Shown here one piece after another: positions 25,582-32,737 of a DNA stretch of 33,055 nt. This DNA is from a virus: positions 1 through 33,055 of the IMG/VR virus record IMGVR_UViG_3300027708_000207, one strand, 5' to 3'. Made by a program: the position numbers and the translations under genes. The notes beneath the pieces are model-generated. The model was not told the origin of the DNA. It did not search any database and saw only the letters and a program-made list of their open reading frames with translations. Each line of letters begins with the position of its first letter. Position 1 is the stretch's first letter.

Positions 25582-26022
25582 ATGGCAAAGTACCATCAAG
25601 GTAAATTTAATCCTAAATTCCCAGAAAAGTATGCTGGAGACCCTACAAATATCATTTATAGGTCTTCATGGGAACTTAAGTTTATGAAATGGTGTGACTC
25701 ATCAGTTAATGTATTGAAATATTCATCAGAAGAAACTGTAATACCATACCGATGTGGAACTGATAATCGACTACATCGTTATTTTGTTGACTTTAAACTT
25801 CAAGTTAAATCAAAAGATGGCAGTATTAAAACATATTTAGTAGAAGTAAAGCCATTAGGACAAACTGTGCCACCTAAATATCCAGGAAAACAAACAAGAC
25901 GATACATTACAGAATCTATGGCATTCATTAAGAATCAATCTAAGTGGAAAGCAGCAGAAGATTACTGTAAAGATAGAGGATGGGTGTTTATGATTATCAC
26001 TGAAAGAGAATTAGGTATATAA
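25582..26022 (+). CDS. gp4: Head completion protein gp4 with a nuclease-type motif
   Basis: 146 aa against 150 in T4. It matches T4 gp4 (also called gp50/65) along its length: GKFNPKFPEKYAGDPTNIIY, RSSWELKFMKW, VIPYRCGTDNRLHRYFVDF, YLVEVKPLGQTVPPKYPG and KWKAAEDYCKDRGWVFMIIT. Residues D70, E88 and K90, in HRYFVDF and VEVKP, form a PD-(D/E)xK nuclease pattern, with E31 a possible fourth acidic residue. This is why such proteins are often called head completion nucleases. In T4, gp4 is needed after DNA packaging before tails can join. It is the first plus-strand gene from the divergent promoter region. No Shine-Dalgarno sequence is visible upstream. Confidence 0.95.
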   Translation: MAKYHQGKFNPKFPEKYAGDPTNIIYRSSWELKFMKWCDSSVNVLKYSSEETVIPYRCGTDNRLHRYFVDFKLQVKSKDGSIKTYLVEVKPLGQTVPPKYPGKQTRRYITESMAFIKNQSKWKAAEDYCKDRGWVFMIITERELGI

Positions 26023-26025
26023 ATA
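26018..26025 (+). promoter_or_regulatory. Candidate T4-type late promoter (TATAAATA) after gp4
   Basis: A perfect TATAAATA overlaps the gp4 stop codon (26020-26022). The following 71-base non-coding gap, one of the longest here, would form a leader of about 62 bases before ATG 26094. The gap has a small inverted repeat (TTATA-GT-TATAA, about 26051-26062) but no clear ribosome binding site. Confidence 0.55.
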
Positions 26026-26093
26026 TACTAAGAATTACTAAACTCACCCCTTATAGTTATAATAACACACAAAAGAATTAAAGTACAATATTT

Positions 26094-26693
26094 ATGGCGC
26101 AACAAGAAAAATTAGCAAATATATTTGAAAGAAATCAATATGATTTGCATAAGGCAGCGCGTAAATCAAAAACATGGTTTGATCAGCAATTATTATTAAT
26201 TAGTCGTCAACAGATTACGCCTAATAAGATTATGAAATCTGATCCTAATCAGATGAAAGCATCAATTTTACCTGGTAATCTATATATGTTTTTCTATGAT
26301 GCTAAAAACAAAGATACATTACCGTATTGGGATAGGTTTCCATTAGTGTTTCCATATAAGAAAACTCCTGGTGGATTCATTGGTTTAAATATGCATTATT
26401 TGCCATATCAACTTCGTGTTGTTTTGCTTGACAGATTAATGCAATTTCAAAACAACGGTAAAATGGATGCTACCACAAAAATAAGATACTCATGGGATTT
26501 AATTAATGGAGTATCAAAATATAAAGCAGCAGAACCATGTATTAAACAATACCTAGACGAGCATGTTAGGTCTACATTTAGAAAAGTAGATGCAAATGAT
26601 TGGGCTACAGCAATGTTACTTCCAGTTGAATCATTTGTAGGTGCCAAGAAACAAGCAGTATGGATAGATTCTAAGAGAACAATAAACTCATGA
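26094..26693 (+). CDS. Conserved T4-like virion assembly protein, possibly the DNA-end protector (gp2 type)
   Basis: 199 aa. The central block is conserved in T4-like phages: ILPGNLYMFFYDAKNKDTLP, YWDRFPLVFPY, GGFIGLNMHYLPYQLRVVLL. The C-terminal part, PCIKQYLDEHVRSTFRKVDA and VESFVGAKKQAVW, also looks familiar. In T4 the order is gene 3, 2, 4, 53, and this gene lies next to gp4, so the gp2 DNA-end protector is the best candidate. gp2 protects packaged ends from host RecBCD. I could not confirm the gp2 match residue by residue, so no symbol is given. Its last codons overlap the gp54 start (ATGA). A late promoter precedes it. Confidence 0.6.
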   Translation: MAQQEKLANIFERNQYDLHKAARKSKTWFDQQLLLISRQQITPNKIMKSDPNQMKASILPGNLYMFFYDAKNKDTLPYWDRFPLVFPYKKTPGGFIGLNMHYLPYQLRVVLLDRLMQFQNNGKMDATTKIRYSWDLINGVSKYKAAEPCIKQYLDEHVRSTFRKVDANDWATAMLLPVESFVGAKKQAVWIDSKRTINS

Positions 26694-27415
26694 GTACATT
26701 AAACGATTTTATAGCATCAGTAGCTGCTGAAGGCCTAATGGTTTCTTCAAAATTCTCAGTAGATATTGGGGTTCCTTTAATCATCACATCTAAGAACTTG
26801 TATGTTGGTGATTTAAGAAAAGTACAATTATATTGTGACAATGTAACACTACCAGGAATGAGTATTTCTACTACTCAAGCTAGAACATTTGGTGAAATTC
26901 GTGAGATGCCACATGAAAGACTATTTGATAATGTGACAATGAATTTTTATGTAGATAATGGTATGCATACTAAACTATTCTTTGATACTTGGATTCAATC
27001 TATCCAAGATCCATTTACTAGAAAGTTTAATTACTACAAAGAATATATTTCTGACATTAGTATTAATGTATTTGATGCTGCTAGCAACCAACGTTATATT
27101 GTTACATTATACGAATGCTATCCAAAATCAATTAGTCCTATTACAATGGATTATTCATCTAAAGAAGTAATGAAACTTCAGGTTTCAATGAACTACAAAT
27201 ATTGGTTATCTAATACAACTGATGAAGGTAGCAATAATGGAACCACATTAACTAATAGCAATCAAAACCTAGATCCTATGAGTATCCCTAATGATTACTT
27301 TACAGACTTTCCTAATTATCAGGCAAGTGTAAATTCTTTTGAAAATGCTAGAGCAAGTTTATATGAAGCAGAACCTTTAGGTGTTACAACTGGTCTAGGA
27401 AGTATACTTACGTAA
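26690..27415 (+). CDS. gp54: Baseplate tail-tube initiator gp54 (tail-tube fold)
   Basis: 241 aa against 320 in T4. The tube-fold signatures are present: VQLYCDNVTLPGMSISTTQA, REMPHERLFDNVTMNFYVD, KLFFDTWIQSIQDPFTRKFN and YYKEYISDISINVF, then YECYPKSISPITMDY. These are shared by gp54 and the tail tube protein gp19. gp54 is preferred because gp48, its partner, is nearby, the C-terminus is longer than usual for gp19, and no sheath gene (gp18) is adjacent. gp54 caps gp48 and starts polymerisation of the tube inside the sheath. A gp19 identity cannot be fully excluded. Confidence 0.75.
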   Translation: MSTLNDFIASVAAEGLMVSSKFSVDIGVPLIITSKNLYVGDLRKVQLYCDNVTLPGMSISTTQARTFGEIREMPHERLFDNVTMNFYVDNGMHTKLFFDTWIQSIQDPFTRKFNYYKEYISDISINVFDAASNQRYIVTLYECYPKSISPITMDYSSKEVMKLQVSMNYKYWLSNTTDEGSNNGTTLTNSNQNLDPMSIPNDYFTDFPNYQASVNSFENARASLYEAEPLGVTTGLGSILT

Positions 27416-27424
27416 GGAAACAAA

Positions 27425-27742
27425 ATGATTACACATAATAATATAAAAATAAAACAAGAAAGTTGGTTAACTTCTACATGGAGACCAGCTATGGCATGGA
27501 TGTATATGGCAATTTGTATTTGTGACTTTATGGTATTTCCTGTTGCTTGGGCGGTATTCCAAGCTTATGTTGATGTTAAACCAATTTCACCATGGAATCC
27601 ATTAACGTTACAAGGCGCTGGATTATTCCATATGGCAATGGGTGCAGTGTTAGGTATTACTGCTTGGAGTAGAGGGCAAGAAAAAATGCTAGGTATAACA
27701 AGTATGGATATCCAAACTCCACCAGAGGAACAAGAAAAATAA
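27425..27742 (+). CDS. Holin (marine T4-like type)
   Basis: 105 aa. Two membrane segments are visible: residues about 22-48 (AWMYMAICICDFMVFPVAWA) and about 64-81 (GAGLFHMAMGAVLGITAW). Between them lies PWNPLTLQGAGLFHMAMG, a signature of a small holin family in marine T4-like phages. The start has WRPAMAW and the tail is short and charged. Such holins permeabilise the inner membrane to time lysis. A good ribosome binding site (AAGGAA, 27413-27418) precedes the start. No endolysin gene is adjacent, so the partner lies outside the window unless an unrecognised protein does this job. It sits between gp54 and gp16 among assembly genes. Confidence 0.8.
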   Translation: MITHNNIKIKQESWLTSTWRPAMAWMYMAICICDFMVFPVAWAVFQAYVDVKPISPWNPLTLQGAGLFHMAMGAVLGITAWSRGQEKMLGITSMDIQTPPEEQEK

Positions 27743-27743
27743 A

Positions 27744-28181
27744 ATGAAAATTGATAATAATTTATCACAGGTATTTGATATGGAACCTGTGAAAGAAGGT
27801 GAAATCATTATGCGCACTGGAGAGGTAGTATTACCTCAAACAGATAAGCAATCTGAAAAGATTGAACATGACTACGATAAGACTAGAAGTAATTTACACG
27901 GGTTACTTCAAACAGGAGAAGAAGCATTAATGCATGCGTTAGAAGTTGCAAAATCTTCTGAACATCCTAGAGCATTTGAAGTAGTAGGCAATTTAATTAA
28001 ACAATTGAGTGACATAAATAGCCAATTACTTGAGTTACATAAACAGAAACAAAAGTTAGATACTCCTACTGCAAAAGAAGGTGGAGATCCGGCTAAAACG
28101 GTTACAAATAATAACGCAATATTTGTGGGCAGTACAAGTGAACTAAACAAAATGATTCAAAAACTGAATTCGGGAGAATAA
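27744..28181 (+). CDS. gp16: Small terminase subunit gp16
   Basis: 145 aa against 164 in T4. The helical core YDKTRSNLHGLLQTGEEALM and EHPRAFEVVGNLIKQLSDIN matches the coiled-coil oligomerisation region of T4-like gp16, and the end NNNAIFVGSTSELNKMIQKL is the family C-terminal motif. gp16 forms rings that recognise concatemeric DNA and regulate the gp17 packaging ATPase/nuclease, which is not in this window. The gene begins two bases after the holin stop and ends just before gp26, with GGGAG as the ribosome binding site for the latter. The assignment rests on core and tail motifs. Confidence 0.85.
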   Translation: MKIDNNLSQVFDMEPVKEGEIIMRTGEVVLPQTDKQSEKIEHDYDKTRSNLHGLLQTGEEALMHALEVAKSSEHPRAFEVVGNLIKQLSDINSQLLELHKQKQKLDTPTAKEGGDPAKTVTNNNAIFVGSTSELNKMIQKLNSGE

Positions 28182-28182
28182 T

Positions 28183-28899
28183 ATGGCATTACCAATTAAT
28201 AGTAGCACCCCAGTCTATACATTAACTATTCCTTCAACTGAGAAGACTATTAAATATAGACCATTCTTAATTAAAGAAGAAAAAGCTCTTTTGATTGCAC
28301 AGCAATCTGAAGATCCAATTGTAATGGTTAATTCTTTAAAAGAAGTAATTAAGGCATGTATTAAAGATGATGTTAATGTAGATTCATTAGCAACATTTGA
28401 CTTAGAGTATATTTTTACTCAATTAAGAGCAAAATCTGTTGGCGAAGTTATTGAATTGCAATTAAAATGTGATACATGTACAGATGAAAAAGCAGTAGCT
28501 CCAATTAGAATTGATTTGACTACTATTAAAGTAGAAAAGAATCCAGAACATAAAAATAAAATTGAATTATTTGATGATGTTGGTATTGCATTAAAATATC
28601 CAACTATTGATGTTATTAAGAAATTAGAATCTGTAGATAATAATAATGTTGATCAAGTGTTTGCTATTATGGTTGAATGTATTGATTACATCTATAATTC
28701 TACAGAAGTATTTGCAGCAAAAGACCAAACTAAACAAGAACTATTAGACTTTTTGAATAACTTATCATCACAGCAATTTCTAACAGTACAGAAATTCTTT
28801 GAAACAATTCCTAAGTTAACTCATACGGTATCTTATAAATGTCCAGTATGTAGTAAGGAACATAATAAGATCCTTGAGGGCCTAAACAGTTTTTTTTAA
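28183..28899 (+). CDS. gp26: Baseplate hub assembly protein gp26
   Basis: 238 aa against 208 in T4. Matches the T4-like gp26 family: TIKYRPFLIKEEKALLIAQQ, VIKACIKDDVNVDSLATFDL, EYIFTQLRAKSVGEVIELQL and DDVGIALKYPTIDVI. Two CxxC pairs (C96/C99 in KCDTC and C220/C223 in KCPVC) probably bind zinc. In T4, gp26 takes part in hub assembly together with gp27, gp28, gp29 and gp51. The last sense codons are AGT TTT TTT followed by TAA, giving an in-phase T-TTT-TTT slippery heptamer. A -1 slip would join this protein to 59 further residues encoded up to 29075, giving a 297-aa product. The gene lies just upstream of the tape measure. Confidence 0.88.
   Translation: MALPINSSTPVYTLTIPSTEKTIKYRPFLIKEEKALLIAQQSEDPIVMVNSLKEVIKACIKDDVNVDSLATFDLEYIFTQLRAKSVGEVIELQLKCDTCTDEKAVAPIRIDLTTIKVEKNPEHKNKIELFDDVGIALKYPTIDVIKKLESVDNNNVDQVFAIMVECIDYIYNSTEVFAAKDQTKQELLDFLNNLSSQQFLTVQKFFETIPKLTHTVSYKCPVCSKEHNKILEGLNSFF
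28890..28896 (+). promoter_or_regulatory. Candidate -1 programmed frameshift site (T TTT TTT)
   Basis: Eight T residues cover 28890-28897. In the gp26 frame the codons are AGT TTT TTT TAA, so 28890-28896 is an X-XXY-YYZ heptamer in correct phase with the stop codon immediately after. Slipping back one base lets translation continue as Leu-Ile-Asn-Leu-Ser-His to the stop at 29073-29075. I saw no strong downstream stem or pseudoknot (only A/T-rich short inverted repeats), so any stimulator is unknown. Confidence 0.6.
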
Positions 28900-28937
28900 T
28901 TAATCTCTCACATGAAAGCTTATATAATTTCTATAAA

Positions 28938-29075
28938 ATGAACTTTGCTCTAATGCAATATCATAAATATTCATTGAGCGAATTAGAAAATATGATACCA
29001 TTTGAGAGAGAAGTTTATGTTGCGATGTTAGTACAATATTTAGAAGAAGAAAAACAACGTCAGGAAAAACAATAA
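28938..29075 (+). CDS. Short -1 frame ORF between gp26 and tape measure (gp51 position), probably a frameshift extension
   Basis: From ATG 28938 the ORF encodes 45 aa (MNFALMQYHKYSLSELENMI, PFEREVYVAMLVQYLEEEKQ, then RQEKQ). The same frame is open back to 28878, so the conserved-looking sequence continues upstream as LINLSHESLYNFYK with no ATG, GTG or TTG start. No Shine-Dalgarno lies before ATG 28938. Short proteins of this type (NFALM, HKYSLSELENM, PFERE) are encoded between gp26 and the tape measure in T4-like marine phages, the place of gene 51 in T4. It is therefore more likely translated as a -1 extension of gp26 (residues 239-297 of the fusion) than as a free protein. Independent initiation at 28938 remains possible. 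Confidence 0.6.
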   Translation: MNFALMQYHKYSLSELENMIPFEREVYVAMLVQYLEEEKQRQEKQ

Positions 29076-29081
29076 GGCATC

Positions 29082-31511
29082 ATGGCTAAAAAAGAAGAAA
29101 AATTAAACTTTAATGATCTTGTCAAGGGGTTAGAGAATTCTAACCTCAAGATGTCTGCTGCAATTGAAGAGCAAATTAGAGTACAACTAGACTCGCAAAA
29201 GTCTGCTCAGCAAACAGAAACAATTGTTGAAGCTTCTGCTAAGGACACTGCATCTATCAAGCAAAAAGAAGATGCTATGCTTAAAGTTCTTAAAGCTGGC
29301 TTGATTGATAAAAGTGGCGATGGTCTTAATAGTAATGTGCTTAAGCTTATTAAAGAAATTGCTATCCTACGTACTTCATTTACCAATCCTAAAGCAACTA
29401 AAAAAGAAGATCTAACAGAACAAGATGTTGCTAATGCTGAAGTGCAAAAGCAGCAACTAGAACTTCTTACTAAAATAGAAGAAAATACTAAAGGCAAGAA
29501 AGAAGAAGGCGGAGCAGCTCCTGCAGCAGGTGGCGGCGGTCTTTTTGATGGTATTGGTAAAGGTATTAAAAAGCTTGGTTCTGGAATGAGTGGAATTGCT
29601 AAGAATTTATTAGCATTTGCCGCGGCATTATTCATTACTGCAAAAGCATTACAAGAATTTGCAACCGTAGAATGGACTTCAATCGCAAAGGGTGCAGTAG
29701 CTATTACTGGTTTAGCTTTAGCTGCTAAATTGGCAGGAACCGGAGATGCTTATAAATCAATTCTTGCTTTAGGAGTAGGTGTATTAGCATTAGGATTTGG
29801 ATTACAACAGTTTGCAAAAGTATCATTTGGTGAAGTTGTTTATGGCGCTGCATCTATTTTAATATTTGCAAAGGCTGTTCAAATTGCTGGAACAGGAGAT
29901 GCATCTAAATCTATATTAGCACTAGGTGCTGGTGTAATTATGTTAGCTGCAGGCCTACAATTATTTTCTAAAGTATCATTTGGTGATATTATTTATGGTA
30001 CTGTAGCTATGTTTGCATTAGCTAAAGCTGCACAAGTAGCTGGATCTGGTGACGCATGGAAATCAATCCTTGCATTAGGTGCAGGGGTAACTCTATTGGC
30101 AATTGGATTAAAACAATTTGCAACAGTGTCATTTGGAGATATTATTTATGGCACTGTAGCTATGTTTGCATTAGCTAAAGCCGCTGAGGCAATTAGTAAA
30201 TCTAAAGATGGTATTGTAGCAATGCTAGCATTAGGTGCAGCATTATGGGTTACTTCAAAAGCATTCCAAAATTTCGCTAAATTAGATTGGAGCGGAATTA
30301 TGAAAGGCGTAGTTGGTCTAGGTGCTTTAGCTGCAGCAGCAATTGGTATTGGTGCTCTTGGTGGAGAAATAGCAGTTGGTGCTATAGCTCTGTTAGCATT
30401 AGGTGCAGCTACTTGGATGATAGCTAAAGCTTTCCAAAATTTTGCTAAAGTCTCATGGGGAGATATTCTTAAGGGTATTGTAGCAATTGGTGCATTCACT
30501 GTTGCAGTAATGGCTCTAGGTGCTGCTATGATGACAGGTGTTGGCGCATTACTATTAGGTGCCGGTGTTGTAGCTCTATTAGCATTAAGTGTAGCAATTG
30601 GTGCATTTGGTGCTGCAGCAATGCTAGCTGGTGCCGGCATGAAAGAATTCACTGAAGGTATAGAAAGACTTGCAGCAATTAGTGGTGAAGAACTGCTTAA
30701 GGTAGCTGCTGGTATTGTAGCAATTGGTGCTGCTTTGGCAGTATTTGGTGCAGCATCAATGGTATCTGCATTAGAAAATCTAGTAACTAATTTCTTATCA
30801 ATTGGACAAGATAGTCCTGTAGAACAACTTGAAAAAATTGGTGCAGCTGGCCCCGGTATTGAAAAGGCTGCTACTGGTATGGAAAAATTAGCAGCAGCTA
30901 TGAAAGCTTTTGCTGGAATTGATAATAAGAATCTTGCTGGTATTGTAGATACATTAGATGACTTCCCATGGTTAAAAGCAGCAATCTTTGCAAAAGCTGG
31001 CGGTAGTTTATCAACAGATGGTAAGAAAATATCAGTAGGTACTGCACCCGCAGCAACAGAATCTGCTCCTTCTACTAGTGGTAATGCCCCAGTTGCAAGT
31101 AAAGCACCATTAGCTAATGGATCTATAGTACAAAAACAAGATCAAATCTTAGTAGCCGGCAAACCAGTTATTAAAGGTAAACCATTAGATAAAGATCAAG
31201 TAGTTGCTACAGACATGGCTATAGCTTCAGGCAATAAACCTGATCCTTTAGTTCAAGAATCATATGATCTTGCTAAGAAACAAGTAACTCCAGGTCAAGT
31301 AACACCTCCTGCTTCAAAGGCTAATGGAGTATACGGACAATCAGCACAAAATGCTGCAGCAGCTAATAAGCCAGCCGCACCTGCTAGTTCTCCAGTTGTT
31401 GTTAGTGCTCCTACAACTATTAATAAAACGAATCAACAAGGTTTCTTTAAAACAGCAATTAGAAATGCTGAAACCACGGTCAATCAATTCTATAAGTCAA
31501 GATTTGTATAA
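29082..31511 (+). CDS. gp29: Tail tape-measure protein (gp29 position) with 51-residue repeats
   Basis: 809 aa against 590 for T4 gp29. Residues 1-140 are charged and helical. A Gly-rich hinge (about 142-175) leads into a hydrophobic region. Residues 193-453 comprise five repeat units of 51, 51, 51, 52 and 56 residues, each beginning F-(A/S)-x-(V/L)-x-(F/W), for example FAKVSFGEVVYG and FSKVSFGDIIYG, and a sixth related unit starts at 454. Residues about 660-770 are Pro/Ala-rich, and the C-terminus is AETTVNQFYKSRFV. Length, hydrophobic repeats and position after gp26 fit the tape measure that fixes tail length. The gp29 symbol is by position and type, not by close similarity. AAGG before ATCATG is the ribosome binding site. 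A terminator hairpin follows the stop. Confidence 0.75.
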   Translation: MAKKEEKLNFNDLVKGLENSNLKMSAAIEEQIRVQLDSQKSAQQTETIVEASAKDTASIKQKEDAMLKVLKAGLIDKSGDGLNSNVLKLIKEIAILRTSFTNPKATKKEDLTEQDVANAEVQKQQLELLTKIEENTKGKKEEGGAAPAAGGGGLFDGIGKGIKKLGSGMSGIAKNLLAFAAALFITAKALQEFATVEWTSIAKGAVAITGLALAAKLAGTGDAYKSILALGVGVLALGFGLQQFAKVSFGEVVYGAASILIFAKAVQIAGTGDASKSILALGAGVIMLAAGLQLFSKVSFGDIIYGTVAMFALAKAAQVAGSGDAWKSILALGAGVTLLAIGLKQFATVSFGDIIYGTVAMFALAKAAEAISKSKDGIVAMLALGAALWVTSKAFQNFAKLDWSGIMKGVVGLGALAAAAIGIGALGGEIAVGAIALLALGAATWMIAKAFQNFAKVSWGDILKGIVAIGAFTVAVMALGAAMMTGVGALLLGAGVVALLALSVAIGAFGAAAMLAGAGMKEFTEGIERLAAISGEELLKVAAGIVAIGAALAVFGAASMVSALENLVTNFLSIGQDSPVEQLEKIGAAGPGIEKAATGMEKLAAAMKAFAGIDNKNLAGIVDTLDDFPWLKAAIFAKAGGSLSTDGKKISVGTAPAATESAPSTSGNAPVASKAPLANGSIVQKQDQILVAGKPVIKGKPLDKDQVVATDMAIASGNKPDPLVQESYDLAKKQVTPGQVTPPASKANGVYGQSAQNAAAANKPAAPASSPVVVSAPTTINKTNQQGFFKTAIRNAETTVNQFYKSRFV
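29658..30440 (+). repeat. Tandem 153-bp-type repeats in the tape-measure gene
   Basis: Five in-frame units encode residues 193-453. The first three are exactly 51 codons (153 bases), and the fourth and fifth are 52 and 56. The third and fourth are very close at the DNA level: about 45 bases from GATATTATTTATGG (29985 and 30138, spacing 153) differ at only a couple of positions. This indicates recent duplication, while the outer units have diverged. Confidence 0.85.
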
Positions 31512-31512
31512 C

Positions 31513-31538
31513 AAAAAGGGACCTTTCGGTCCCTTTGT
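31513..31538. terminator. Bidirectional intrinsic terminator between tape measure and gp32
   Basis: AAAGGGACC (31515-31523) and GGTCCCTTT (31528-31536) form a 9-bp stem around a TTTC loop in the 41-base gap between convergent genes. Reading the minus strand, the stem is followed by a T-rich run (TTTTTGTT, partly in the stem), so termination of the gp32 transcript should be stronger than for the plus strand (GTTCT). Confidence 0.88.
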
Positions 31539-31552
31539 TCTATCTACTCTAA

Positions 31553-32485
31553 TTAATCAGCATCAGCAATTGATTGGAAGTATGACATTACATCATCTTC
31601 ATCCTCGTTAATTTCCGGAATTGGAGCTGCTTTTGCTGCAGGAGCAGGAGCTGCCTTAGCTGCTGGTTGTGGGGCTGCTGCTACAGGACGATCTTCTTGT
31701 TCAGAGATCTCTTCAGCAGACATACCTACATACTCAGAACTCAATACACTTTCCAACTTAGCTTTTAATTCAGCATAAGTCTTGAAGTTTTTCTTATCCA
31801 AAAACTCAGATAATTTGTACTGTGCATTAGCTACACTAAGGATCTTATCTTCATCATCAGATAAAGCTTGAACTTCAGAAAAAGCAGAAGTATCGTAGTT
31901 AGGATAACCATCTACTGTCTTCATGCGAAGTTTGAAGTTTGCACCTTCCCAATAATCAAATACATTAACTGGTGTTTCATCATCAAAAGTAGGACGTGCT
32001 TTGTCCATAATCTTGTCAAAGATTTTCTTACCATAACGGAACAATTTAACTTGACCATTATTTTCTGGGTGCTTAGGATCATCAATCACCAAGATATTAG
32101 ATGTGTAATTCAAACGACGTTTTTGAACACGGGCTTGTTTACGACCTGGTGAGTTATCATCTGTTGATGTAGCCCATAACTTACTATTCAATTCACCAAC
32201 TGGATCAGCTTCATTGAGAGTTGTTAATGAGTTTTCAATATACCATTTGCCTGTAGGACCTTGAAAGCCATGTGAGAAGATTTTAACCCATGGTAATTCA
32301 TCACCTTCAGTACGTGGTAAGAAACGGATTGTTGCAGTTGCATTGCCAGCTTTGTCACGTTCTGGTTTCCAGAAACGGTTATCTTCATAAGATTGAGCTG
32401 AAGGAGGGTTGACTGTTTTCTCAAACTCATTAGAGATTTTCGAAAAGTCTGTGTTGCGCATTGCGCGAAGTGCTTTGATATCCAT
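31553..32485 (-). CDS. gp32: Single-stranded DNA binding protein gp32
   Basis: 310 aa against 301 in T4. The N-terminal assembly region (IKALRAMRNTDFSKISNEFE) is followed by the OB-fold core (FWKPERDKAGNATATIRFLP, ELPWVKIFSHGFQGPTGKWY, KRRLNYTSNILVIDDPKHPE, NNGQVKLFRYGKKIFDKIMD) and an acidic C-terminal tail ending MSYFQSIADAD, which in T4 contacts replication partners. T4 uses His64 and three Cys to hold zinc in the core. Here the matching stretch after KWYIEN has no Cys (SLTTLNEADPVGELNSK), so the zinc site is lost. The protein coats ssDNA in replication, recombination and repair. A strong ribosome binding site (TAAGGAA) lies about ten bases before ATG 32485, partly in a small hairpin (CTTA-TAC-TAAG), and the A/T-rich leader could serve autoregulation as in T4. 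Confidence 0.95.
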   Translation of the reverse strand: MDIKALRAMRNTDFSKISNEFEKTVNPPSAQSYEDNRFWKPERDKAGNATATIRFLPRTEGDELPWVKIFSHGFQGPTGKWYIENSLTTLNEADPVGELNSKLWATSTDDNSPGRKQARVQKRRLNYTSNILVIDDPKHPENNGQVKLFRYGKKIFDKIMDKARPTFDDETPVNVFDYWEGANFKLRMKTVDGYPNYDTSAFSEVQALSDDEDKILSVANAQYKLSEFLDKKNFKTYAELKAKLESVLSSEYVGMSAEEISEQEDRPVAAAPQPAAKAAPAPAAKAAPIPEINEDEDDVMSYFQSIADAD

Positions 32486-32545
32486 ATCGTATTTTCCTTA
32501 GTATAAGCGTTGTATAATTGCGTAGTATGATAATATATGTACTGC

Positions 32546-32737
32546 TCACTCTTTATTTATATCTGAATCTACGTCATCTTCAGATAATTCTAAATATTGT
32601 GCTTCATCGACCCAAACATTTAGGATTTGTAATCCACCAAATTTGTGATTGTTAGCATGATTAGCTTGTTTTCCTGATCTTCCAGAGTACTGCTCATCAT
32701 CAAATTTTCTAGATTGCTTCTTGTATGTGTTGCCCAT
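32546..32737 (-). CDS. Unknown 63-aa protein between gp59 and gp32
   Basis: The N-terminal half is basic and Gly/Asn/His-rich (KKQSRKFDDEQYSGRSGKQA, NHANNHKFGG). The C-terminal half is hydrophobic, then acidic (LQILNVWVDEAQYLELSEDD). In T4 the order is 33-59-32, so this is not the gene 33 position, and no gp33 similarity was seen. The start overlaps the end of gp59 by 29 bases, with AGAGGAAA some 15 bases upstream. The basic/acidic split could suit an RNA- or protein-binding adaptor, but no function can be assigned. Confidence 0.6.
   Translation of the reverse strand: MGNTYKKQSRKFDDEQYSGRSGKQANHANNHKFGGLQILNVWVDEAQYLELSEDDVDSDINKE
32554..32561 (-). promoter_or_regulatory. Candidate T4-type late promoter (TATAAATA) for gp32
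   Basis: The minus strand reads GATATAAATAAAG inside the last codons of the 63-aa gene. The octamer is perfect, and initiation near 32547 would give a leader of about 60 bases before gp32. T4 gene 32 is also served by more than one promoter, including a late one. The overlap with coding sequence lowers certainty. Confidence 0.5.

Noticed and set aside
26023-26093. 71-base gap after gp4 examined for a tRNA, riboswitch or small RNA
   Set aside because: It is too short for a tRNA or known riboswitch, A/T-rich, with only a five-base inverted repeat. The late-promoter explanation is sufficient.
30146-30652. 168-aa minus-strand ORF opposite the tape measure
   Set aside because: Its Ala/Pro/Asn-rich repeated composition mirrors the Gly/Ala-rich repeats of the tape-measure gene. 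No start signal or family resemblance was seen.
31324-31611. 95-aa plus-strand ORF overlapping the tape-measure end, the terminator and gp32
   Set aside because: It would be translated through the terminator hairpin and into antisense of gp32. Gln/Leu-rich low complexity comes from shifted Ala/Pro codons.
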